Origin: Mactromeris polynyma
Lineage: Eukaryota > Mollusca > Bivalvia > Venerida > Mactridae
Length of the DNA: 64,000 nt
Assembly: GCA_032209605.1 (NCBI GenBank)
Contig: JASFXZ010000035.1
Coordinates: forward strand, 563,001 to 627,000
Reading direction: 5' to 3'
This document shows, piece after piece, positions 12,901-24,900 of the stretch. Within the stretch, counting starts at the first letter, position 1; the number at the start of each line of letters is the position of its first letter. The notes under the pieces were generated by a model, which saw nothing but the letters and a program-made list of their open reading frames with translations, did no database searches and had not been told where the DNA came from. The translations under genes and the position numbers were made by a program.

Positions 12901-15900
12901 GTCACATGTGACGTTTTCTGAAAATGACGTCAATTCGGCGCTTATTCATTTGTTCCACACTTACCACCATCTCTGTCACTGGCATCAAAACTATAATCCT
13001 GCCAACGCTTGTATCCTAATCCAAGAATATCTTCAATCTCTTCAGTTTCCATATCAACAACAGCAATGGCATTGTTTTCCTGTTTATAAAACCGCAATCA
13101 TATTACATAAGTCTCAAAGTAAATACTTTCCACAAATACGTTGGAATACATTATTACTGTATCCATTTTTAATGTATATTTGAGCGCTGCTATGGGATTT
13201 GCAACTTCTTCTGTAAGTGACGTCATTTCAAGAAAACGCAACATGTGATGACACTATTTTTCAAGCAGGAAACAATATTTACTCCATATGGTCACTTCGT
13301 TTTCATATTGCCATATAGGGCAAATATTACTTACTGTCAGTACATGGTGACGTCACATGTGACGACTTCTGGGAATGACGTCACTTAAAGAAGCATTCGG
13401 AAATCCTCGGCCAACCACGTCAAGTGCCTCGGATGTGCGTTAGGCACTACTTTCGGAAATACCATTCGAATATCATGAAACAAGATGGCGTCGTGAACGC
13501 TGGAGTGCTATTTATATTTAAGTATATGAGGACTGAAATATGTGAGTTTTTAACTGGTTCATATTATTTCTTTTGAAACTCATTTTTTATGAAAATAGTT
13601 GTCGATAGTCATGAGATTTAGCATACATGTTGCGTACACATGCAATAATATCGTGTCAAGTTCTTTTCTTGTATCCTAAAAGGCAGTCAATGAAAATTCA
13701 GAAATCCCATATCCTGCCTTTGTATCCTAAAAGGCAGTCAATGAAAATTCAAAAATCCCATACCCTGCCTGTTGTAGCTGTTCTTGTATCCTAAAAGACA
13801 GTCAATGAAAATTCAAAAATTCCATATCCTGCCTGTTGTAGCTGTTCTTGTATCCTAAAAGACAGTCAATGAAAATTCAAAAATTCCATATCCTGCCTGT
13901 TGTAGCTGTTCTTGTATCCTAAAAGACAGTCAATGAAAATTCAGAAAGCCCATATCCTGCCTGTTGTAGCTGTTCTTGTATCCTAAAAGACAGTCAATGA
14001 AAATTCAGAAAGCCCATATCCTGCCTGTTGTAGCTGTTCTTGTATCCTAAAAGACAGTCAATGAAAATTCAGAAATCCCATATCCTGCCTGTTGTAGCTG
14101 TTCTTGTATCCTAAAAGACAGTCAATGAAAATTCAGCAATCCCATATCCTGCCTGTTGTAGCTGTTCTTGTATCCTAAAAGACAGTCAATGAAAATTCAG
14201 AAATCCCATATCCTGCCTGTTGTAGCTGTTCTTGTATCCTAAAAGGCAGTCAATGAAAATTCAGAAATCCCATATCCTGCCTGTTGTAGCTGTTCTTGTA
14301 TCCTAAAAGGCAGTCAATGAAAATTCAGAAATCCCATATCCTGCCTGTTGTAGCTGTTCTTGTATCCTAAAAGGCAGTCAATGAAAATTCAGAAATCCCA
14401 TATCCTGCCTGTTGTAGCTGTTCTTGTATCCTAAAAGACAGTCAATGAAAATTCAGCAATCCTATATCCTGCCTGTTGTAGCTGTTCTTGTATCCTAAAA
14501 GACAGTCAATGAAAATTCAGCAATCCCATATCCTGCCTGTTGTAGCTGTTCTTGTATCCTAAAAGGCAGTCAATGAAAATTCAGCAATCCTATATCCTGC
14601 CTGTTGTAGCTGTTCTTGTATCCTAAAAGACAGTCAATGAAAATTCAGAAATCCCATATCCTGCCTGTTGTAGCTGTTCTTGTATCCTAAAAGGCAGTCA
14701 ATGAAAATTCAGCAATCCCATATCCTGCCTGTTGTAGCTGTTCTTGTATCCTAAAAGACAGTCAATGAAAATTCAGCAATCCCATATCCTGCCTGTTGTA
14801 GCTGTTCTTGTATCCTAAAAGACAGTCAATGAAAATTCAGAAATCCCATATCCTGCCTGTTGTAGCTGTTCTTGTATCCTAAAAGGCAGTCAATGAAAAT
14901 TCAGCAATCCCATATCCTGCCTGTTGTAGCTGTTCTTGTATCCTAAAAGGCAGTCAATAAAAATTCAGCAATCCCATATCCTGCCTGTTGTAGCTGTTCT
15001 TGTATCCTAAAAGACAGTCAATGAAAATTCAGAAATCCCATATCCTGCCTGTTGTAGCTGTTCTTGTATCCTAAAAGACAGTCAATGAAAATTCAGCAAT
15101 CCTATATCCTGCCTGTTGTAGCTGTTCTTGTATCCTAAAAGGCAGTCAATGAAAATTCAGAAATCCCATATCCTGCCTGTTGTAGCTGTTCTTGTATCCT
15201 AAAAGACAGTCAATGAAAATTCAGCAATCCCATATCCTGCCTGTTGTAGCTGTTCTTGTATCCTAAAAGGCAGTCAATGAAAATTCAGCAATCCCATATC
15301 CTGCCTGTTGTAGCTGTTCTTGTATCCTAAAAGGCAGTCAATGAAAATTCAGAAATCCCATATCCTGCCTGTTGTAGCTGTTCTTGTATCCTAAAAGACA
15401 GTCAATGAAAATTCAGAAATCCCATATCCTGCCTGTTGTAGCTTTCTTTAACTTAGGATGCCATATCCTACCTGTTGTAGCTTTCTTTAACTTAGGATCC
15501 CATATCCTACCTGTTGTAGCTTTCTTTAACTTAGGATCCCATATCCTGCCTGTTGTAGCTTTCTTTAACTTAGGATGCCATATCCTACCTGTTGTAGCTT
15601 TCTTTAACTTAGGATCCCATATCCTGCCTGTTGTAGCTTTCTTTAACTTAGGATGCCATATCCTGCCTGTTGTAGCTTTCTTTAACTTAGGATCCCATAT
15701 CCTGCCTGTTGTAGCTTTCTTTAACTTAGGATGCCATATCCTGCCTGTTGTAGCTTTCTTTAACTTAGGATGCCATATCCTGCCTGTTGTAGCTTTCTTT
15801 AACTTAGGATGCCATATCCTGCCTGTTGTAGCTTTCTTTAACTTAGGATGCCATATCCTGCCTGTTGTAGCTTTCTTTAACTTAGGATGCCATATCCTGC

Positions 15901-18900
15901 CTGTTGTAGCTTTCTTTAACTTAGGATGCCATATCCTGCCTGTTGTAGCTTTCTTTAACTTAGGATGCCATATCCTGCCTGTTGTAGCTTTCTTTAACTT
16001 AGGATCCCATATCCTGCCTGTTGTAGCTTTCTTTAACTTAGGATGCCATATCCTGCCTGTTGTAGCTTTCTTTAACTTAGGATGCCATATCCTACCTGTT
16101 GTAGCTTTCTTTAACTTAGGATCCCATATCCTGCCTGTTGTAGCTTTCTTTAACTTAGGATGCCATATCCTGCCTGTTGTAGCTTTCTTTAACTTAGGAT
16201 GCCATATCCTGCCTGTTGTAGCTTTCTTTAACTTAGGATGCCATATCCTGCCTGTTGTAGCTTTCTTTAACTTAGGATGCCATATCCTACCTGTTGTAGC
16301 TTTCTTTAACTTAGGATCCCATATCCTGCCTGTTGTAGCTTTCTTTAACTTAGGATGCCATATCCTGCCTGTTGTAGCTTTCTTTAACTTAGGATGCCAT
16401 ATCCTGCCTGTTGTAGCTTTCTTTAACTTAGGATGCCATATCCTACCTGTTGTAGCTTTCTTTAACTTAGGATCCCATATCCTGCCTGTTGTAGCTTTCT
16501 TTAACTTAGGATGCCATATCCTGCCTGTTGTAGCTTAACTTAGGATGCCATATCCTGCCTGTTGTAGCTTTCTTTAACTTAGGATGCCATATCCTGCCTG
16601 TTGTAGCTTAACATAGGATGCCATATCCTGCCTGTTGTAGCTTTCTTTAACTTAGGATGCCATATCCTGCCTGTTGTAGCTTAACTTAGGATGCCATATC
16701 CTACCTGTTGTAGCTTTCTTTAACTTAGGATGCCATATCCTGCCTGTTGTAGCTTTCTTTAACTTAGGATCCCATATCCTGCCTGTTGTAGCTTTCTTTA
16801 ACTTAGGATCCCATATCCTGCCTGTTGTAGCTTTCTTTAACTTAGGATGCCATATCCTGCCTGTTGTAGCTTTCTTTAACATAGGATGCCATATCCTGCC
16901 TGTTGTAGCTTTCTTTAACTTAGGATGCCATATCCTGCCTGTTGTAGCTTTCTTTAACATAGGATGCCATATCCTGCCTGTTGTAGCTTTCTTTAACATA
17001 GGATGCCATATCCTGCCTGTTGTAGCTTTCTTTAACATAGGATGCCATATCCTGCCTGTTGTAGCTTTCTTTAACTTAGGATGCCATATCCTACCTGTTG
17101 TAGCTTTCTTTAACTTAGGATGCCATATCCTACCTGTTGTAGCTTTCTTTAACTTAGGATGCCATATCCTACCTGTTGTAGCTTTCTTTAACATAGGATG
17201 CCATATCCTGCCTGTTGTAGCTTTCTTTAACTTAGGATGCCATATCCTACCTGTTGTAGCTTTCTTTAACTTAGGATGCCATATCCTACCTGTTGTAGCT
17301 TTCTTTAACTTAGGATGCCATATCCTACCTGTTGTAGCTTTCTTTAACATAGGATGCCATATCCTGCCTGTTGTAGCTTTCTTTAACTTAGGATGCCATA
17401 TCCTGCCTGTTGTAGCTTTCTTTAACTTAGGATGCCATATCCTGCCTGTTGTAGCTTTCTTTAACATAGGATGCCATATCCTGCCTGTTGTAGCTTTCTT
17501 TAACTTAGGATCCCATATCCTGCCTGTTGTAGCTTTCTTTAACATAGGATGCCATATCCTGCCTGTTGTAGCTTTCTTTAACTTAGGATGCCATATCCTG
17601 CCTGTTGTAGCTTTCTTTAACTTAGGATCCCATATCCTGCCTGTTGTAGCTTTCTTTAACTTAGGATGCCATATCCTACCTGTTGTAGCTTTCTTTAACA
17701 TAGGATGCCATATCCTGCCTGTTGTAGCTTTCTTTAACATAGGATGCCATATCCTGCCTGTTGTAGCTTTCTTTAACTTAGGATCCCATATCCTGCCTGT
17801 TGTAGCTTTCTTTAACATAGGATGCCATATCCTGCCTGTTGTAGCTTTCTTTAACTTAGGATGCCATATCCTGCCTGTTGTAGCTTTCTTTAACTTAGGA
17901 TCCCATATCCTGCCTGTTGTAGCTTTCTTTAACTTAGGATGCCATATCCTACCTGTTGTAGCTTTCTTTAACATAGGATGCCATATCCTGCCTGTTGTAG
18001 CTTTCTTTAACTTAGGATGCCATATCCTGCCTGTTGTAGCTTTCTTTAACTTAGGATGCCATATCCTGCCTGTTGTAGCTTTCTTTAACATAGGATGCCA
18101 TATCCTGCCTGTTGTAGCTTTCTTTAACTTAGGATGCCATATCCTGCCTGTTGTAGCTTTCTTTAACATAGGATGCCATATCCTGCCTGTTGTAGCTTTC
18201 TTTAACTTAGGATCCCATATCCTGCCTGTTGTAGCTTTCTTTAACTTAGGATGCCATATCCTGCCTGTTGTAGCTTTCTTTAACTTAGGATGCCATATCC
18301 TACCTGTTGTAGCTTTCTTTAACTTAGGATCCCATATCCTGCCTGTTGTAGCTTTCTTTAACTTAGGATGCCATATCCTGCCTGTTGTAGCTTTCTTTAA
18401 CTTAGGATGCCATATCCTGCCTGTTGTAGCTTTCTTTAACTTAGGATGCCATATCCTGCCTGTTGTAGCTTTCTTTAACTTAGGATGCCATATCCTGCAT
18501 GTTGTAGCTTTCTTTAACTTAGGATGCCATATCCTGCCTGTTGTAGCTTTCTTTAACTTAGGATGCCATATCCTACCTGTTGTAGCTTTCTTTAACTTAG
18601 GATGCCATATCCTGCCTGTTGTAGCTTTCTTTAACTTAGGATGCCATATCCTGCCTGTTGTAGCTTTCTTTAACATAGGATGCCATATCCTACCTGTTGT
18701 AGCTTTCTTTAACTTAGGATGCCATATCCTGCCTGTTGTAGCTTAACTTAGGATGCCATATCCTGCCTGTTGTAGCTTTCTTTAACTTAGGATGCCATAT
18801 CCTGCCTGTTGTAGCTTTCTTTAACTTAGGATGCCATATCCTGCCTGTTGTAGCTTTCTTTAACTTAGGATGCCATATCCTGCCTGTTGTAGCTTTCTTT

Positions 18901-21900
18901 AACTTAGGATGCCATATCCTGCCTGTTGTAGCTTTCTTTAACTTAGGATGCCATATCCTGACCTGTTGTAGCTTTCTTTAATTAGGATGCCATATCCTGC
19001 CTGTTGTAGCTTTCTTTAACTTAGGATGCCATATCCTGCCTGTTGTAGCTTTCTTTAACTTAGGATGCCATATCCTGCCTGTTGTAGCTTTCTTTAACTT
19101 AGGATGCCATATCCTGCCTGTTGTAGCTTTCTTTAACTTAGGATGCCATATCCTGCCTGTTGTAGCTTTCTATTAACTTAGGATGCCATATCCTGCCTGT
19201 TGTAGCTTTCTTTAACTTAGGATGCCATATCCTGCCTGTTGTAGCTTTCTTTAACTTAGGATGCCATATCCTGCCTGTTGTAGCTTTCTTTAACTTAGGA
19301 TGCCATATCCTGCCTGTTGTAGCTTTCTTTAACTTAGGATGCCATATCCTGCCTGTTGTAGCTTTCTTTAAACTTAGGATGCCATATCCTGCCTGTTGTA
19401 GCTTTCTTTAACTTAGGATGCCATATCCTGCCTGTTGTAGCTTTCTTTAACTTAGGATCCCATATCCTGCCTGTTGTAGCTTTCTTTAACTTAGGATGCC
19501 ATATCCTGCCTGTTGTAGCTTTCTTTAACTTAGGATCCCATATCCTGCCTGTTGTAGCTTTCTTTAACTTAGGATGCCATATCCTGCCTGTTGTAGCTTT
19601 CTTTAACTTAGGATGCCATATCCTACCTGTTGTAGCTTTCTTTAACTTAGGATGCCATATCCTGCCTGTTGTAGCTTTCTTTAACTTAGGATGCCATATC
19701 CTGCCTGTTGTAGCTTTCTTTAACTTAGGATGCCATATCCTGCCTGTTGTAGCTTTCTTTAACTTAGGATGCCATATCCTGCCTGTTGTAGCTTTCTTTA
19801 ACTTAGGATGCCATATCCTACCTGTTGTAGCTTTCTTTAACTTAGGATGCAATTACAAGTCACGGATTTAACCTTCATAACATTTATTCACACCTTGCTT
19901 TCAGTTACTTATCGAACAGGAAGTTACCCCATTATTATCTCCCTTACCGCTCTCATTCATCAAACACACAACAAGAGTTTTGCCCCCTTACCAGTCTAGC
20001 TCTCAACACACATTCATATATATACATTGCTTAGACACTATCCTGCCTTATTAAATGTTAATGAGTACATATCATTTTTAACAAGAAATATCTTGAAAAA
20101 ATGGTCGGCGCAATTTGAAGATTAAGATTTGTTGTGCAACATAAAAAATGCCGTGATATTACGATTACTGGTCACTCCAGATCCAAACTAGATTTCGGTA
20201 AGGTAACGTACCCTGTATCGAAAGATTTTTCAATCCGCGTCAAGGTTACAAACGTTGTTCGGTTGAAGAGAAATTGCCTTGGTGGTTAACGGACGATTTG
20301 GTTGGTTTACACAACACTGATATGCAAATAGCAAAACTATGTTAGTACAGCTGCACCGAAAACTATGTCAGAAAGTAAATGTGGGATGGATTGATAAAAA
20401 GTGATACATTGATGTGTAAAACCTAAACAAATGACAAGAATGTACATACTTGTAAACAGATGTAGGCTTTAGACTCGTCGGAATTGAAGGTAATGTACTC
20501 AGGTTCGATGTCATTCGAGAACGAGTTCGTGTTGTTCTCTCCACGGTAGATCCACCGTACACCGGATTTAGACAATTCCTCAAATCTGTTTGATCAAATT
20601 ATACATTTTACACACACGTATATGGAATAAAACTTGTCTACATTGGCCAGACGTGTGCACAAATGGTAATTTTGTGGTAGAAAGTATGGGGGGGGGGGGG
20701 GGGGGTTCAGGCAAAACTTTTCTTTATATTAATTATAAATACATCTGTAATATATATTGTTTGTATGAGAGATATTTTTATTTTCCACGTCAATGAGTAT
20801 GTGTGGGTCTTTATAATAATTATAGTGACGTCACATGTGGCATTTTCTGGAAATGACGTCACCGAATGATGAGGTTGGAAATCGTACAGCGGCGCTCATA
20901 TATTAAATGATCACACTCGACATAGTCACACACTTCCTTGGTTACGAACTAGTACTCGCGCCTAGGTCAAGAACTATGATGTTCGAGGTTCAAGCCCGTT
21001 TAAGGCGTTATTCGAACCCATGTCATCCGGTCCAGGCGTCAGGCGCTCTACCTCTAGATCACTTCGTAGAAGCGATTTCGTGTTGTTTTTTCTCTGGGGA
21101 TTTATCGCGATTTAAAGGTAATACTTTTATTAGACTGGAACACATACCCACTCTACTTGTCACGTGACAAACGAGCATTTTGTGGCAATCCCGGAACGGT
21201 ATGGCGCCGAAATGAGACTGGCATATAGCGATAACGCGCATGCATGAAACCAGTTCTCGTTCTGCTTGTCACGTGACAAACGAGCATTTTGTGGCAATCC
21301 TTGAACGGTATGGCACCGGAATGAGACTGGAATATAGCGATAACGCGCATGCCTGAAACCAGTTCTCGTTCTGCTTGTCACGTGACAAACGAGCATTTTG
21401 TGGCAATCCTTGAACGGTATGGCACCGGAATGAGACTGGAATATAGCGTTAACGCGCATGCATGAAACCAGTTCTCGTTCTACTTGTCACGTGACAAACC
21501 AACATTTATAATACTGAAATACTTACCTGGTGTTGAATGTTTCAAAGCTTAATATGTGCGTATTGTAAGATCCCGCAGCGTCACCTAGAAACGTAATTAT
21601 GGCCACGCCCCCTGGATTATCTACAAGTCTTTTATTGACATCATCGGCGTACGGTTCCGCTTCTATGGCAACGACCAGTTTCTTGCAGTCAAATGTGGGT
21701 AGAATCATGTCAGGAAGATCGCCAACTTAAAACGATACAACAGCAAATATTTCTTACAAACATGAAATATATCACCAACATTTGGGCGCACAATTCGTTT
21801 CGAACCAATATCAACATACCCGACTTTTGTGTCACTGTGGTCCGACCAACTTCCTATATTATTATAGAAGGTATATACATTTGTACATGTATCTTCAAAA

Positions 21901-24900
21901 CGCGAAAATTCCAAATCTGTTGAAGGTATATTTCGTAATGAAACCTTTCACGTTATGATGGTGTTAATATTATGTTTCTGTGATTTCTACTTCACTGTCC
22001 TTTTTGAGGATTTTAAAGTCGCTTTTTTACATTGAAATAATAAGAGACTGACACAATACCTCTGAATTTAAATACTTCCCAATAAAGGTAGATACTTAGT
22101 GCAGAGATATATTACAGTTCAATATACGTACTTTCGAAAGCACTTCTTAGATTTAATATGGATGCTCTATTATGCTATCCTTTTTAACGATGTTGGTAAA
22201 AAATAGTCGTTTTTTTCTATTTTTCGAATACACTAGATATTGCGGTGTAAGCTTGATTGGTGTCCAACAGCGCGCGCGCAGCATGTCATCTGATTATGTG
22301 ATAAACCCGGATGCAGCGATTATACAATTTGTTAATTAACATCTAGTGCACTTTATAGGGATGAATTTGCGGGAAATGTGATTTTCTATAGAAATAGCAT
22401 GGAGATAACTAGTGGAGTGGTTATTTATAGGGTGACGTCAGACTTGTATTCTGCAAAGGCGTGAAACACAGTTAAACTAAATTAAATATTGCGCTTAATA
22501 TCGATTATTATTATTCATCAAAAAAACAAGTTCATCCTTTTTCATGTGACTGACAGTATTTGTATTGGACAACATCATTATAATTTCTGTTGAAAAGCAA
22601 TAGATACCATTTGAAACAAAGATAAGCATCTATATATACTCGTATGTTACAACAAATGGTATAGAGAGTAGTATATGTCTTAAAAAAATACTGTAATGCG
22701 AATAAGTAAGATATGTTTAAAACACCGCTTGAAATGTTATTTAAATGTTCAGATAGTGTATGTCCACTGAAACAGTTTTGCTTATCTGATTGGCAAATAT
22801 CTATAATCCGTGTTTATTTACTTGAGAACGGTAGTAAACAATTTGTAAATCGGTCAGCCAATGAAAACTTGTTATGGAATATATCGACCAATCAACACCG
22901 TGGTCACAATGTCGGTATTCTCAAGTAATTTGAATCAACTATATACGTTTATAGTCAATCCGGAAGTCGTTCCAGCCAATCAAAATAAATAAGTTGTCCA
23001 CCATGTTGGAAATTGTCAGTCGATAGATGTTTTACTGGGAAGGAAGAATAGAGCGTTTAAGTTCGAGATCTGAGCAATATATGAGGATCAAGCAAAATAA
23101 AACATACCCTTAATACGGTTTACTCGCTCAAGCTCTCCTGATGTTTTATTGAAAGCTCTGTACACCTCAACAAAGCCGTCTTCTCGTCTCGTTTGGTTGT
23201 CATAGGCAACATAAACAAAACCGCCACAAACTTCTACATCTGTGACGTCAACATTGTCGTAAGATGAATGATACAGTACTTGTGGATCTGTGACGTCACT
23301 GATGTCAATCACATGGATGTTGGTGTTCCCTGTAAGACGAAATAACAATCTTTTTCTAAACAAGAACTATCTTGAAAAAAAGATGGTTGGCGCAATTTGA
23401 AGGTTTATATTTGTTATGCAACCAGGGCCGTAGCTGGGCTGTTTTTGATGATACGCACGACTGGGGAGGTACAAGGACGGGGTGTCCCCCTCGTTTGTAC
23501 AGCGGGGGTACCATACCCAATAATATCGCTTATCAGATAAATCCAGTCGATGCAGATCCGTAAGTGATCGTAAATTTTCCGATGATCACCGATTGCTAAC
23601 TGGTATTACACATTAACATGTAGCCTCGGGCTTTCTTAGATCTATTTATCCGATAAACGGTTAAAACATTATGTATTATTATCATAAAGAAAAAAACATT
23701 TGGAGTTCGATTTTGTGAATTAAGGTTTCATCGTAATCCCAATGGTAAAACAAATAACCTAAAAGTACCTTATTCCACGAATTGGTTTGAAGATTCGTGC
23801 AAGAAATGCTTTCCAATCACGCCATTGCCACGCTGGGTATCTGACTGCTACGTTTGTGGCAGACAACATTTTGAAGCTGTTCCAATGGTCTCAATCAGTA
23901 CGGTGGTAAAGTTTCTTTATTGACGCAAAAAAACTATCTACAGGACACCTTGTATGTACAATAAAAATATTTTTTGCGTCGACATTATTTAATTGTTTTT
24001 AAATTATTATATTAATGCTATTTCTAATGTAATACAGATGTTGCAATTGTTTAGACAAATCACCTGTATAACTTATATAAAATAAATTGAAAAGCATTAA
24101 AATTGATATTCATTTTATAAGTTTTATATATTTTTTTATAAATCATTCCGTGAATAATGCACAGGCACGTAATACTCAAAGTATACAATTCGCTTCAATA
24201 TCGTATCTTCAACGTAAGAGAGCGAAGCTCGATTTTTTGCAAAACTTTGTGTTGATGACTTCATAATTATTACAAGTTATTAATATATATATAATTGCTT
24301 TGCTCAGTATTTGAAATGATATTATACAATCCTTAAAATGTCAGTACCAGGCATTAGTATAGTCAACGACGTAATCGGTAGAAAAATCAAAAATAAAACG
24401 AGTATAAAGTCCTACATGAATGATTATTATTACGTTTTTATGGATGCTAGGTTCATATTTCAGAACAGAGTAGATTTATGAACGTAGAAAAAAGGCGCGA
24501 ATCAACCAAGACTTAGTGTTGGTATATAATATTATATATTTTACGCATATATATATATATATACAGGCCCGTAGCTTGAGGCAAAACTGATTTAACCGAG
24601 GCAATGAATGCGGGGTCTGTGAGTGTCCTCCTCCAGGGGGGATGCGTACAGAAGGGTTCACCTGCGTTTTCTGTTTATTTAATGTACCAGTGAAGTGATT
24701 TATCAAGTGCAATTTTGTTTTATTGTAATCGTATGAATCGAAAGCAATGGCAATTTTTGATGTCCCGGAGCGTCCCACAGCTGAAAAATGTCCAAGTAGT
24801 CGATTGGCATGTTTTTGTGTACAAACCAAACCAAACAAAGTGCCAAACCATTAAGACTATAGTCCTCCACAATTGTTTGGAAATGTTAACCAACGCAGCT

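Noticed and set aside
16652..18676. 674-codon minus-strand frame with (LKKATTGRIWHPK)n
   Set aside because: The 39-bp unit is divisible by 3, so any frame without a stop in the unit stays open. No start context or non-repeat domain; it lies inside an intron of a well-supported gene.
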